This document shows, one piece after another, positions 27,276 through 36,094 of a DNA stretch of 64,000 nucleotides (position 1 is the first letter of the stretch; every line of letters begins with the position of its first letter). The DNA is from Bacteroidota bacterium. Its GTDB lineage: Bacteria > Bacteroidota > Ignavibacteria > Kryptoniales > JAKASW01. The position numbers and the translations under genes are program-made. The stretch spans positions 1 to 64,000 of the forward strand of contig JAMCQL010000056.1 in assembly GCA_023381615.1 (NCBI GenBank), written 5' to 3'. The notes under the pieces are model-generated. The model saw only the letters and a list, made by a program, of their open reading frames with translations, did no database searches and was not told where the DNA came from.

Positions 27276-28394
27276 ATGCCTATAAGAGATATTTTTGATA
27301 AACCGTTTGATGACGGCACTATAGTCAAGCTTGAAATATTTCAAAAGTACTTCGAGGAATGGCTGCCGGTGTTCGTAATGTCGCGAAATCCCAAACCGAT
27401 CCAAGTTTTTGATCTCTTTGCTGGTAGCGGGTACGACCAGAATCATGTTCCAGGCAGCCCGATAAGAACTCTCGAAGTCATAGCTAAACATCGAAGAATT
27501 CTTGCACAAAAGAAAAAACAGGTTTTCGTTTTTCTCAACGACGCAGATTCACAAAAAATTGAGCAACTCAGAATTAACATCGAGCAAAAGGTCAAGGATT
27601 TGTCTATACAGTCCATGGTCGTAACACAATTTTCCGCGAGAGATTTTCGTGACAGCGTGCTTAACGATCACACCAAAGAATTGAAGAGTGGAAACAACTT
27701 AATCTTTATAGATCAGAATGGATTTAAGGAAGTGAACGAGCAACTGTTCCAGTTTTTGATGAGTCTAGACACAACGGATTTTATATTTTTCGTTTCTTCA
27801 TCTTATGTTCACAGATTTCCTGACGAACCCGAAGTCCGACGCCATCATCCTCGATTTGATTTTGATAAGATAAAGAATACGTCATGGAAAAAAGTCCACA
27901 ACGTTGTTTGCGATGAATTCAGACGGTACGTGCCATCAAACGTAAAAAGATATTGGATCATACCGTTCTCCATTATGAAACCTGACATGGTTAACATTTA
28001 TGGACTCATTGCCGTCACGAAACATCCTTTGGGCGCCGACAAATTTCTGAATGCCGCATGGAAGGAAAATGCTCTAAACGGCAACGCTAACTTTGACATC
28101 GAAGAAGAAGAAAAAAAGAAACAAGGCGATTTCTTTAAGCCAAGGACGCTGACCAAAATAGAGAGCTTTCAACTGATGCTTCAGGAGTTAATTCTCAAGC
28201 GCAATATCAAGAATAATTCAGATGCGTATTATTTGACGCTGGATGAAGGTCACATAGGCAAACACGCCAATGAAAAAATTATGGAGATGAAACGGGACAA
28301 ATTGATAACTTTTGATAGTCCATCTTCATTGGTAAATTATAAAAAGGTTGAGAAGGAAAAACGTATCATAGAATATAAGCTGGTCAAAAAATGA
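27276..28394 (+). CDS. tcmP: Three-Cys-motif partner protein TcmP
   Basis: 372 residues matching the TcmP family, known from gene neighbourhoods in which it sits beside a Gp37/Gp68-type three-Cys protein; it has that neighbour here. Features are FDLFAGSGYDQNHVPGSPIRTLE (N-terminal nucleotide-binding-like loop), VFVFLNDADS and NLIFIDQNGFKEV, reminiscent of a methyltransferase fold with a DPPG-like site. The C-terminal 100 residues look like a winged helix. The function is unknown; a defence or DNA-modification role is suggested by context. Its last 4 bases overlap the DUF5131 start. Confidence 0.8.
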   Translation: MPIRDIFDKPFDDGTIVKLEIFQKYFEEWLPVFVMSRNPKPIQVFDLFAGSGYDQNHVPGSPIRTLEVIAKHRRILAQKKKQVFVFLNDADSQKIEQLRINIEQKVKDLSIQSMVVTQFSARDFRDSVLNDHTKELKSGNNLIFIDQNGFKEVNEQLFQFLMSLDTTDFIFFVSSSYVHRFPDEPEVRRHHPRFDFDKIKNTSWKKVHNVVCDEFRRYVPSNVKRYWIIPFSIMKPDMVNIYGLIAVTKHPLGADKFLNAAWKENALNGNANFDIEEEEKKKQGDFFKPRTLTKIESFQLMLQELILKRNIKNNSDAYYLTLDEGHIGKHANEKIMEMKRDKLITFDSPSSLVNYKKVEKEKRIIEYKLVKK

Positions 28395-29158
28395 AGAGGA
28401 CCAAGATTGAGTGGACGGAAGCCACCTGGAATCCGTCTGTAGGATGCAATAAAGTCTCTGCCGGTTGTAAATTTTGTTATGCTGAAGTGATGGCAAAGCG
28501 GCTAAAAGCAATGGGAAATAAAGATTATGAGGGTGGATTTAGGTTTAAGATTTTGCGTCACAGATTGGAAGATCCATTAAGAACAAGAAAGCCTACAAAG
28601 TTTTTTGTCAATTCGATGAGTGACTTGTTTCACGAAAAGATGCCTTATGAATTTCTTGACGAAATTTTTAAAGTAATCGAAAATACTCCTCGTCATATCT
28701 ACCAAATACTGACTAAGCGCGACGAAATAATGCTCGACTATTTTTCCCGTCGTTTGAGGCGAATCCCTCAAAATGTTTGGTTAGGTGTCACGGTAGAAAA
28801 CTCCAAGGTTAAGGATCGAATTGATACTCTGAGACAAATAAATGCAGCAATTCGTTTTATTTCCTTTGAGCCTTTAATAGATTCAATCGGGGCGGTTGAT
28901 TTGACTGGTATTCAATGGGCAATAGTGGGTGGTGAATCCGGGGCTAATGCACGACCAATTAAACAGAATTGGGTCGATGAAATATTCCAGCAATGTAAGC
29001 AGCAAGAAGTTGCCTTTTTCTTTAAGCAATGGGGTACTTGGGGTGCGGACGAAAAGAAGCGAAACAAAAAAGCAAATGGCAGATTATTCAGAGGGAAACT
29101 TTGGGATGAGTATCCAAAAGCGGCGGAGAAAAGTAAGGTTCAGTCCACACTTTTCTAG
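28391..29158 (+). CDS. DUF5131 / phage Gp37-Gp68 family three-Cys protein
   Basis: 255 residues beginning KIEWTEATWNPSVGC, then CKFCYAEVMAKRL. The cysteines in GCNKVSAGCKFCYA have the C-x6-7-C-x2-C form of this radical SAM-like family. The C-terminal segment WAIVGGESGANARP and WVDEIFQQC followed by FFFKQWG is also characteristic. ATG28391 overlaps tcmP, confirming the expected gene pair. The family occurs in phages and defence islands; its reaction is not known. Confidence 0.88.
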   Translation: MKRTKIEWTEATWNPSVGCNKVSAGCKFCYAEVMAKRLKAMGNKDYEGGFRFKILRHRLEDPLRTRKPTKFFVNSMSDLFHEKMPYEFLDEIFKVIENTPRHIYQILTKRDEIMLDYFSRRLRRIPQNVWLGVTVENSKVKDRIDTLRQINAAIRFISFEPLIDSIGAVDLTGIQWAIVGGESGANARPIKQNWVDEIFQQCKQQEVAFFFKQWGTWGADEKKRNKKANGRLFRGKLWDEYPKAAEKSKVQSTLF

Positions 29159-29418
29159 TTGGGTGTGTTCCGACCAAGTTTGCCGAGTTCCCGACCTCGA
29201 GGTTTGAGGTGGAGACTGCTACGGGCTCAAGATTGTTCCATAAAAGCAACAAGTCCGCCGAAGCGGACTTGATTGCTGACTGGGGACACCCCGATCCTGA
29301 ATTCCCAGGGGACTTGTTCACAAATCCCAATAGTAATATGCAATTACGCTATCCGCTTTGCAACCGATTGTGGTCTCGATATCGAAGCCGATATTGCCGA
29401 AAACATTGCGAAACTAGG

Positions 29419-29474
29419 TTCAAGCTTTATGGCTTCACGGAAGAGGAGATAAAGATCGTGAAAGGTGAAACGAA
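29419..29474 (+). repeat. Methyltransferase-tail repeat, copy 7, with upstream remnant
   Basis: Encodes FKLYGFTEEEIKIVKGE, with the stop overlapping GTG29475 as GTGA. The 260 bases before it (29159-29418) hold an open frame from 29209 that runs into the tail but resembles nothing, plus a GTCCGC/GCGGAC palindrome near 29250; this looks like debris. Confidence 0.88.
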
Positions 29475-29753
29475 GTGAAGCTGCCCAATCTTGACAAGAC
29501 GGTCATTGACCGTGAGAAAATTGTGGAGTACCTTCTCAACGCCGTGCATCCCGACAACGGTGGTAAGTCTGCATTTTTCGAATCGCTTGGCTTCAATCGG
29601 GACAATTGGCACGCACTTGCCACCTCCTTGCGTCAGTTGGCAGAAACAACGGAGATCACCAAAATCATGGAATCGACGCATGGCGTCAAGTACATTATAG
29701 ACGGCTACATCGAGTCGTCTAACGGCAAAAAGGCGATGGTACGCATGATTTGA
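29475..29753 (+). CDS. DUF6883 domain protein, cassette 7
   Basis: 92 residues: KLPNLDKTVIDREKIVEYLL then HPDNGGKSAFFESLGF, the pattern of DUF6883. Such proteins are commonly followed by a DUF4926 gene, as here, and resemble toxin-immunity or toxin-antitoxin type pairs. GTG29475 overlaps the tail-copy stop. The function is unproven. Confidence 0.75.
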   Translation: MKLPNLDKTVIDREKIVEYLLNAVHPDNGGKSAFFESLGFNRDNWHALATSLRQLAETTEITKIMESTHGVKYIIDGYIESSNGKKAMVRMI

Positions 29754-29842
29754 TTGTTGACCGCAAATCGGAGATCTCGCCCGCGGGACAAGATGCGCCG
29801 CGTTTGGTTACGGTGTATCCACACAAAGAGTGAGAGCACATT

Positions 29843-30073
29843 ATGATTAATGAACACGAACGAATAGTGTTGAAAGCTGCAATTCCGGCAGAGGGATTGG
29901 AAGCCGGTGATGTGGGAACAGTGGTTCACGTTTACCGGGACGGTCTCGCTTACGAAGTCGAGTTCACCACACTGGGTGGTGACACAGCCGCGGTCGTGAC
30001 GGTGGAGGCCTCACAACTGCGGCCAGTCAGCAAGCGTGAGATCACCCATGCTCGTGAACTGGCTACTAAGTAA
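29843..30073 (+). CDS. DUF4926 domain protein
   Basis: 76 residues with a small SH3-like beta-barrel: GLEAGDVGTVVHVYRDGLAYEVEF followed by a second strand group ending VTVEASQLRPV (quoted parts are motif anchors). This is DUF4926, the usual partner of DUF6883. It starts 89 bases after the preceding gene without a tail repeat, so the two form one cassette. The ribosome site GAGAG is weak. Confidence 0.78.
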   Translation: MINEHERIVLKAAIPAEGLEAGDVGTVVHVYRDGLAYEVEFTTLGGDTAAVVTVEASQLRPVSKREITHARELATK

Positions 30074-30143
30074 TATCCATATTTTTGTCGGAACGATCCT
30101 TCGGATAGGTAAACGGGGCAACGGACGTGAACATAGCGGGTCC

Positions 30144-30195
30144 GAGATCGACCAGCTTGTTTATGAGCTTGTCCCAAAGGGACTCCTTTCCAGAT
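30144..30195 (+). repeat. Methyltransferase-tail repeat, copy 8, truncated by hairpin
   Basis: EIDQLVYEL is intact, then a GTCCCAAAGGGAC hairpin like that in copy 4 takes over. The frame stays open to TGA, which overlaps ATG30194 as ATGA. Confidence 0.85.
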
Positions 30196-30388
30196 GAAGG
30201 CGATTATGCACGTGAAGGTAACTCTTCGAATAACTAATTCTGACTGCCAACGGCTCACTGATGCAACACGCAAGACTGCAGCTCGTGACCTTGACGATTT
30301 GGTGAAGAAAGGTTTGTTTGTAAGAAAGGGAACACGTCGCGGTGTTCATTACGTATTTCTCTCTCGGCTTAATATGAGACAGAAATGA
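30194..30388 (+). pseudogene. Winged-helix fragment (Fic/AAA_4-type C-terminus), cassette 8
   Basis: 64 residues. CQRLTDATRKTAARDLDDLVKKGLFVRKGTRRGVHYV is a winged-helix of the kind ending many Fic or AlbA_2 proteins (only the motif is given; it spans residues 17-53). The rest of such a protein is missing, so this is probably a remnant carried in by the last cassette. Alternatively it is a small DNA-binding regulator. Confidence 0.55.
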
Positions 30389-30727
30389 GACATATGGGAC
30401 GTTCGAAAACGTTACCAGAGGGAGGCATCACTAAGGATTTCATGATATTGGGCATTTATCAAACAGACAATCCAACTTCGGTGCCGGAGCACCTGTGCCT
30501 GCTCGTGTTCCCGACACAGTGAAGTTTGTTCGTGATTTCGTGAATCATCTTTTGGAGGGTATGTGTTTGTGGATGAGTCTGGGGGCAATGATCTCAGTCA
30601 GCGTGCCTCTAACATGGCGTTGAAAAGTCCACCTTTGTTACAGATGAAGCAATCTCGCTTTTACCTCCCTTGTTCCCTTTTGGTGGTTTTGAAGATAACC
30701 CCAGAGATTTTAAATTGATTGTGTTAA
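30389..30727 (+). other. Right end of the island, no convincing gene
   Basis: Contains a 42-codon open frame at 30394-30522 that matches nothing recognised and no tail repeat. It ends at the terminator before tatA. Confidence 0.5.
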
Positions 30728-30760
30728 GGCGCGTTGAATTGTCAAAGCGCCGCTTTTTTC
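30728..30760 (+). terminator. Rho-independent terminator at the island's right end
   Basis: GGCGC (30728-30732) pairs with GCGCC (30747-30751), followed closely by six T (30754-30759). It separates the island from tatA-gatA. Confidence 0.65.
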
Positions 30761-30823
30761 AAATGTGTTTCTGGTAAACAAACTTTAAAGAAGCCCGCAG
30801 TGGCGGGCTCCGGAGTATGAAAG

Positions 30824-31087
30824 ATGCTTGAGGACCTGAGTATTGGTAAGATTCTCTTAATTCTTTTGGTCGTCGTGATTTTTTTCGGCCCCAAACGAAT
30901 TCCTGATATTGCCCAGTCAATCGGCAAAGGAATAAGAGAATTCAAGAAAGCGATGCGCGATGTGCAGGATGAGATTCAGAAGCCGGTTACCGAAGAACCG
31001 AAGGCGACTGCAACTAAGATGATCGAGTCTTCTACGCCGTCTGTCACGAAGACCGATTCCCAATCGACTACCGAATTAAAGTCTTAA
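30824..31087 (+). CDS. tatA: Third TatA-type subunit
   Basis: 87 residues: hydrophobic ILLILLVVVIFFGPKRIPD, then GKGIREFKKAMRDVQDE, then a Lys/Thr/Ser tail. It is very close to the tatA ending at 14012, including at the DNA level in the GATGTGCAGGATGAG region. The pair therefore looks like neighbours that were separated by insertion of the 16.7 kb island. gatA follows 7 bases later. Confidence 0.92.
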   Translation: MLEDLSIGKILLILLVVVIFFGPKRIPDIAQSIGKGIREFKKAMRDVQDEIQKPVTEEPKATATKMIESSTPSVTKTDSQSTTELKS

Positions 31088-31094
31088 AAGAATT

Positions 31095-32540
31095 TTGGCG
31101 GACACATACCGGAATTTCAGAGAGAAACTTCTCGAAGGAGAAGTCACATGCAAAAATAATGTTGAGTCCTACCTCGCAAGAGCGAAAAACAAATCAAATC
31201 TAAACGCATTCCTGCAGCTGTTCGACGAGTCGGCTGAAGCCGCAGAGAAAGTTGACTCCAAAGTAAAAGCCGGGACCGCCGGCAAACTCGCCGGGATGGT
31301 CTTAGCCGTTAAAGATGTAATCGCGATAAAAGACAAGCGGCTCACCTGCGGCTCGAAGATACTCGAAAACTTCGTATCCGTATACGACGCGACTGTCATC
31401 GAACGTTTGAAGAGCGAAGATGTCATCATCGTCGGCAAGACGAACATGGACGAGTTTGCGATGGGGTCATCAACGGAGTACAGCGCGTACGGTCCGGTGC
31501 TGAATCCTGTCGACACGACGAGAGTTCCCGGCGGTTCAAGCGGCGGAAGTGCTGCTGCGGTTGCAGCCGGGCTTTGTCATGTAGCGCTCGGCACGGATAC
31601 CGGCGGATCGATAAGACAGCCGGCGTCATTCTGCGGAGTCGTCGGATTGAAACCGACTTACGGCCGCGTTTCGAGGTACGGGCTCGTGGCATTCGCTTCT
31701 TCGTTTGATGTGATCGGTCCGTTTGCGAATTCGGTTTACGATGCGGCCTTGATCCTCGAAGTTCTCGCCGGACACGATGAGCGGGATTCCACATCTGCGG
31801 AAAGAGCTGTGCCATCATATACTTCTTTCCTGGATAGAGATGTAAAAAATTTCAGAGTTGGGATCGCAAAGGGTCCCGACAAGGTCGGAACCGGAATTGC
31901 CGATGAAGTTCGGGAAGCAATCGAAAAGCAGATAGATATTCTGCGTGCGGCTGGCGTTGAGATAAAAGAAGTGTCAATGCCGCATCTCGACTACACGATA
32001 CCGACTTATTACATACTCGCGACCGCCGAAGCATCATCGAACTTGGAGAGGTACGACGGCGCGCGATACGGCTACAGAGCCAAAGATGCCGAAGAACTTT
32101 CCGAAGGATCCTACGGAGAGGATGTGTACGTTAAGTCGCGCACGGAAGGATTCGGAGCGGAAGTGAAGCGAAGAATCATGCTTGGCACGTTCGTGCTTTC
32201 GGCGGGATATTACGACGCTTATTACCGCAAAGCGCAGAAAGTGCGGCGGCTGATCAAAGAAGATTTTGACAAGGCATTCCAAGATGTCGATGCAATCATA
32301 ACGCCCACTGCGCCGACAACCGCCTTCAAGTTTGGCGCGAAGACCTCCGACCCGCTTCAAATGTACCTTTCGGATATTTTTACGGTTTCCGCAAATCTTG
32401 CCGGAATACCGGGCATTTCCGTGCCGGTTGGAAAAGACTCACAGTCGCTTCCGATCGGATTGCAGTTGCTCGGAAGGCAATTTGAAGAAGAAACTATTTT
32501 AACTCTGGCGAATTTTATAGAACAATGGACTATCCGGTAA
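31095..32540 (+). CDS. gatA: Glutamyl-tRNA(Gln) amidotransferase subunit A
   Basis: Amidase subunit that provides ammonia to turn Glu-tRNA(Gln) into Gln-tRNA(Gln). TTG31095 follows the tatA stop. The catalytic triad is visible: Lys in VLAVKDVIA (around residue 72), and the Ser pair in VPGGSSGGSAAAVA and GTDTGGSIRQPA (around 146-172). RTEGFGAEVKRRIMLG is also typical. Two hairpins are in frame: GPDKVGTG (31872-31892), and SEGSYGED (32100-32117), both in places where homologues are shorter. gatB and gatC are not nearby. Confidence 0.95.
   Translation: MADTYRNFREKLLEGEVTCKNNVESYLARAKNKSNLNAFLQLFDESAEAAEKVDSKVKAGTAGKLAGMVLAVKDVIAIKDKRLTCGSKILENFVSVYDATVIERLKSEDVIIVGKTNMDEFAMGSSTEYSAYGPVLNPVDTTRVPGGSSGGSAAAVAAGLCHVALGTDTGGSIRQPASFCGVVGLKPTYGRVSRYGLVAFASSFDVIGPFANSVYDAALILEVLAGHDERDSTSAERAVPSYTSFLDRDVKNFRVGIAKGPDKVGTGIADEVREAIEKQIDILRAAGVEIKEVSMPHLDYTIPTYYILATAEASSNLERYDGARYGYRAKDAEELSEGSYGEDVYVKSRTEGFGAEVKRRIMLGTFVLSAGYYDAYYRKAQKVRRLIKEDFDKAFQDVDAIITPTAPTTAFKFGAKTSDPLQMYLSDIFTVSANLAGIPGISVPVGKDSQSLPIGLQLLGRQFEEETILTLANFIEQWTIR
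31872..31892. repeat. In-frame hairpin in gatA (GGTCCCGAC/GTCGGAACC)
   Basis: Nine-base arms with one mismatch around AAG, encoding GPDKVGT. It belongs to the GTCCCGAC/GTCGGGAC family. Confidence 0.75.
32100..32117. repeat. In-frame hairpin in gatA (TCCGAAGGA/TCCTACGGA)
   Basis: Nine-base arms with one mismatch and no loop, encoding SEGSYG. It belongs to the TCCGAAGGATCCTTCGGA family that is frequent between genes here. Confidence 0.7.
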
Positions 32541-32787
32541 CAAGTTGCGAGGTATCCATTTCGCCCCTTCCTTGGTGGGCAATGCTGTCAGGTTAAGGGT
32601 TAAGAAAGTTTTATTGCGTTTGGAAGCAGATGGTGAAGAAAGGAAGTGAAGTGCAAAACGACAGTGCCCTCACCTTAATCCTCTCCCAGAGAGAGAGGGC
32701 AAGGGTGAGGGGGGACGGGAATCGCACTCCGTTTTCTTAAGAGGAAATTTTATCGAACAATCATTAAAAAGCTAAAAGAGAAATCCA

Positions 32788-33753
32788 ATGAGCATTCTTG
32801 TTGACAGATCCACACGCGTTGTGGTACAAGGAATCACAGGTGGCGAAGGTTCATTCCACACCGAACAAATGATCGAATATGGGACCAAAGTTGTTGCCGG
32901 CGTAACGCCCGGCAAGGGCGGCACAAAACATTTGAATGTGCCGGTATTCAACACGGTTGCCGACGCAGTCGAAAAAGAAGGTGCGAACACTTCAGTCATC
33001 TTTGTCCCTGCGGCATTCGCGGCGGACGCGATTGTTGAAGCGGCAGATGCCGGTGTTCGTTTAGTTGTCTGTATCACCGAAGGCATTCCGATTCGTGATA
33101 TGGTCGGAGTTTATGACTATTTGAAAAAGAAAAACGTTTGCTTGGTGGGCCCAAATTGTCCGGGCGTGATCTCTCCGGGAAAAGCAAAAGTTGGAATAAT
33201 GCCGGGCTTCATCCATCGGCAGGGAACAGTCGGGCTGATTTCCAGAAGCGGAACGTTGACTTATGAAGCAGTCGCGCAGGTAACCGCACAGGGATACGGA
33301 CAGTCCACTTGTGTCGGAATAGGCGGAGACCCAATTATCGGCACGAAGTTCGTCGATGCGTTGGAACTTTTCAAAGATGACGACCAGACCGAAGCCGTTG
33401 TTATGATCGGCGAGATCGGCGGCACTGCGGAAGATGAAGCTGCCGCTTACATCAAGAAATATTTCGATAAACCCGTCGTGGGATTCATTGCAGGACGCAC
33501 GGCTCCTCCCGGAAGAAGGATGGGGCATGCCGGCGCGATAATTTCCGGAGGACACGGCACGGCTGACGAGAAAATGGCAGCGATGAGAAAAGCAGGCATT
33601 CATGTTATCGAAAGTCCGGCAATGATCGGCGAGGCGATAGCGAAAGTTCTCGGAAAGAAATCGAAGAAGAAGGCAAGTGTTACGGTCTCGAAAAAAGTAA
33701 CAAAGAAACCAAAGACAAAGAAATCATCCGCGAAGCTGAAGAGAAAAAAGTGA
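32788..33753 (+). CDS. sucD: Succinyl-CoA ligase alpha subunit
   Basis: Alpha subunit of succinyl-CoA synthetase in the TCA cycle, binding CoA and carrying the phosphohistidine. Motifs are [62 protein letters not shown] and the active His in [10 protein letters not shown]. Residues 1-290 are standard; the last 30 form an unusual Lys/Ser-rich basic tail. sucC is not in the window. A 247-base gap upstream contains a GCCCTCACC/GGGTGAGGG inverted repeat near 32670-32715 and no gene. Confidence 0.95.
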   Translation: MSILVDRSTRVVVQGITGGEGSFHTEQMIEYGTKVVAGVTPGKGGTKHLNVPVFNTVADAVEKEGANTSVIFVPAAFAADAIVEAADAGVRLVVCITEGIPIRDMVGVYDYLKKKNVCLVGPNCPGVISPGKAKVGIMPGFIHRQGTVGLISRSGTLTYEAVAQVTAQGYGQSTCVGIGGDPIIGTKFVDALELFKDDDQTEAVVMIGEIGGTAEDEAAAYIKKYFDKPVVGFIAGRTAPPGRRMGHAGAIISGGHGTADEKMAAMRKAGIHVIESPAMIGEAIAKVLGKKSKKKASVTVSKKVTKKPKTKKSSAKLKRKK

Positions 33754-33873
33754 AAGATTGGAAACAAGAAGATAGAAGTAAAAAGGATGAAGTAAGAAGC
33801 AAGGAGTCAGAACAAGCCGTTAGCTTTCGGCCAACAGCTAAACGCAAAATCTGAAAGGAAATTTTAATAAGAC

Positions 33874-34296
33874 ATGAGTCGTACTCTCGCAATATTAAAA
33901 CCCGATTGTGTAAGAAGAAATCTTGTCGGCGAAGTCACCGCAAGAATACAGAAAGCGAATTTCAAGATAATTGGTCTTAAGATGGTCCGGCTGACGAAAG
34001 AGACCGCCGGAGAATTTTATGCGGTTCACAAAGAGCGTCCGTTCTACAACGACCTCGTGAAATTCATGACTTCAGGCGCGTGCGTCCCGATGGTGCTCGA
34101 AAAGGAAAATGCGTTTGAAGAATTCAGAAAATTCATCGGAGCGACAGACCCGAAGGAAGCAGTGCCCGGCACCATCCGCCGCGACTTTGCTGAAAGCAAG
34201 CAGGAAAACATTGTCCACGGTTCCGATTCTCCCGAAAATGCGGAAAGGGAAATAGGATTCTTTTTCTCTGAACAAGAGCTTGTTGAGTTGCGTTAG
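33874..34296 (+). CDS. ndk: Nucleoside diphosphate kinase
   Basis: Transfers the gamma phosphate from ATP to other nucleoside diphosphates. [28 protein letters not shown] and the catalytic His in [12 protein letters not shown] are all present. The 140-residue length is normal. AAAGGAAATTTT precedes the ATG. The next gene begins two bases after the stop. Confidence 0.96.
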   Translation: MSRTLAILKPDCVRRNLVGEVTARIQKANFKIIGLKMVRLTKETAGEFYAVHKERPFYNDLVKFMTSGACVPMVLEKENAFEEFRKFIGATDPKEAVPGTIRRDFAESKQENIVHGSDSPENAEREIGFFFSEQELVELR

Positions 34297-34298
34297 AA

Positions 34299-34856
34299 TT
34301 GGCTCTGAAGAAGCTAAAAACTCTCGACACAAAGTCAATTTATAAAAACCCATATTGGGAATATAAACTCGATAGTTACACACTCCCCGATGGAAAAGTC
34401 GGGGAGTATCATTATGTGCACACTCCCGGCGCAGTCATGGTGGTGCCGGTTGCCGATGACGGCAGGCTGATTCTCGTGAAGCAGTTCAGATATTTGTGGA
34501 AAAAAGAAAGCATTGAGTTTCCTGCAGGCGGAGTGAAAGGCGGCAATTTTCTTTTGACGGCAAAGAACGAACTCGAAGAGGAAGCCGAAGTCGCCGCGGC
34601 AAACTGGGAGTTGGCCGGAGAATTCAATCCGTTCAACGGCGTTGCAGATGAGGTTTGCAAAGTTTACTTTGCAACTGAGTTGAGCCCGGCTGCAAAAGAA
34701 AAAGATTCTTCTGAAGAATTTGAAATACTTAAAATGACATCGTTGGAATTTCAAAGCATGGTTGAGAAAGGCGAGATCTGGGATGGGATGACTCTTGCTG
34801 CATGGGCCCTTGCCAAGCGGACTGTTCTAAATCATCTGAAGGAGATCGGAAAATGA
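34299..34856 (+). CDS. NUDIX hydrolase, ADP-ribose pyrophosphatase-like
   Basis: 185 residues, start TTG34299. The fold and position of the Nudix box resemble ADP-sugar pyrophosphatases: VKQFRYLW, then FPAGGVKGGNFLLTAKNE followed by LEEEAEV. The box is diverged: the first Glu and the Arg of the REUXEE core are Asn, and the final Gly is Ala, but the acidic metal-binding residues ELEEE remain. A 9-bp-arm palindrome (34382-34407) encodes part of SYTLPDGKVGEYHYV. The stop overlaps the next start (ATGA). Confidence 0.85.
   Translation: MALKKLKTLDTKSIYKNPYWEYKLDSYTLPDGKVGEYHYVHTPGAVMVVPVADDGRLILVKQFRYLWKKESIEFPAGGVKGGNFLLTAKNELEEEAEVAAANWELAGEFNPFNGVADEVCKVYFATELSPAAKEKDSSEEFEILKMTSLEFQSMVEKGEIWDGMTLAAWALAKRTVLNHLKEIGK
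34382..34407. repeat. In-frame hairpin in the NUDIX gene
   Basis: ACTCCCCGA and TCGGGGAGT, perfect 9-base arms around 8 bases. Related homologues often have a short turn here, so it may be an insertion, or may be native. Confidence 0.6.
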
Positions 34857-36094
34857 GAAAGTATTTGTCGATTTCGGTATTTTTGGTAGTCGCCGCGTTT
34901 GCATTTACAGCGTCGGCGCAGGAACGCGTGAAAACAGGTGATGAAGTTTTTGTTGAGAAATATCTCAGCCTGATCAAAGGCAAAACGATCGGAATAATCA
35001 CAAATCACAGCGGAGAGATGCAGGACGGCAGACATATTGCCGACGTGTTGTCGAAAATTCCGGATGTCAAGTTGGTCGCATTGTTCGGTCCCGAACACGG
35101 AATAAGAGGAAACGCCCCTGATGGAAAGACAATCGCGAACAGCGTTGACGAGAAAACAGGCGTACCGGTTTATTCGCTTTACGGCAAGACAAAAAAGCCG
35201 ACTCCTGAAATGCTGAAGGGGATTGACGTTTTGATCTATGACATTCAGGACGTTGGCGCAAGGTTTTACACGTTCATCAGCACGCTCGATCTGAGTCTTG
35301 AAGCAGCCGCTGAGAACCACGTAAAGTTCATAGTCCTCGACAAGCCGGATATGTTAAGGGCTGATCTTGTTGATGGTCCAGTGTTGGTTGACTCGTTGAG
35401 ATCTTTCGTCGGGATCCAACCTATCGCCAGTGTTTATGGAATGACGCCGGGCGAATTTGCGACCATGATAAATGACGCGCACATGCTGAAGGATGGCGTC
35501 AAAGCCGACCTGACTGTTATCAAGATGGAAAACTACAGAAGAAGCATGTGGTACGACCAAACCGGTTTGAAGTGGGTAATTCCTTCCCCGAATCTTCCCG
35601 ACATGAATTCTGTCGAAGTATATCCGGGAAATGTGCTGATCGAGGCGACTAATGTTTCAGAAGGGCGCGGAACCGAACATCCGTTTGAAGAAATCGGCGC
35701 TCCTTTCATTGATGCAAAGAAGCTTGTGTCGCTGCTCGACAAGCAGCATCTTGCGGGAGTTAAGTTCAAGTCGATCGAATTCACTCCGCATCCTTTTCCG
35801 TGGGCAAGCGAGCCGAAGTACAACGGCGAAGTGTGCCACGGTGTCAAGATCACCGTAGTCAACAGAAATATTTTCAGGCCTGTCGAGATGGGAGTAACTC
35901 TCGTTTGGGCAATTCACAAATTGTATCCGGATAAATTTGAGTTTCGCAATGCAGCATTCGATATGCGTGCCGGGACTCCTCAAATAAGATTAATGCTTGA
36001 AGAAGGGAAAACTCCTCAGCAAATTATCTCCGCATGGCAGATCGGTCTGAAAAAATTTGAAGGTTTGAGGAAGAGGTTTTTGCTCTATAAATGA
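34853..36094 (+). CDS. Exo-beta-N-acetylmuramidase NamZ-like (DUF1343)
   Basis: 413 residues from ATG34853, which overlaps the NUDIX stop. The first 23 residues are a signal peptide ending ASAQ, so the protein is exported. The body is DUF1343: GIITNHSG, ALFGPEHGIRG, YSLYGKTKKPTPEML, DVLIYDIQDVGARFYT, FIVLDKPD and WVIPSPNLPD. Characterised members release N-acetylmuramic acid from the ends of peptidoglycan glycans. Probable role: cell-wall turnover or scavenging in the periplasm. Confidence 0.9.
   Translation: MRKYLSISVFLVVAAFAFTASAQERVKTGDEVFVEKYLSLIKGKTIGIITNHSGEMQDGRHIADVLSKIPDVKLVALFGPEHGIRGNAPDGKTIANSVDEKTGVPVYSLYGKTKKPTPEMLKGIDVLIYDIQDVGARFYTFISTLDLSLEAAAENHVKFIVLDKPDMLRADLVDGPVLVDSLRSFVGIQPIASVYGMTPGEFATMINDAHMLKDGVKADLTVIKMENYRRSMWYDQTGLKWVIPSPNLPDMNSVEVYPGNVLIEATNVSEGRGTEHPFEEIGAPFIDAKKLVSLLDKQHLAGVKFKSIEFTPHPFPWASEPKYNGEVCHGVKITVVNRNIFRPVEMGVTLVWAIHKLYPDKFEFRNAAFDMRAGTPQIRLMLEEGKTPQQIISAWQIGLKKFEGLRKRFLLYK

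Noticed and set aside
29209-29478. 89-codon open frame ending in tail copy 7
   Set aside because: Only the last 20 codons are recognisable (the repeat); the rest looks like debris.
29475-30073. DUF6883/DUF4926 as a proven toxin-antitoxin pair
   Set aside because: The pairing is recurrent but no toxin motif is visible, so only the families are named.
22221-30195. Integron or CRISPR array
   Set aside because: Repeats are protein-coding tails with a ribosome site, spacers are whole genes, no attC-like folding, no integrase and no Cas genes were seen.
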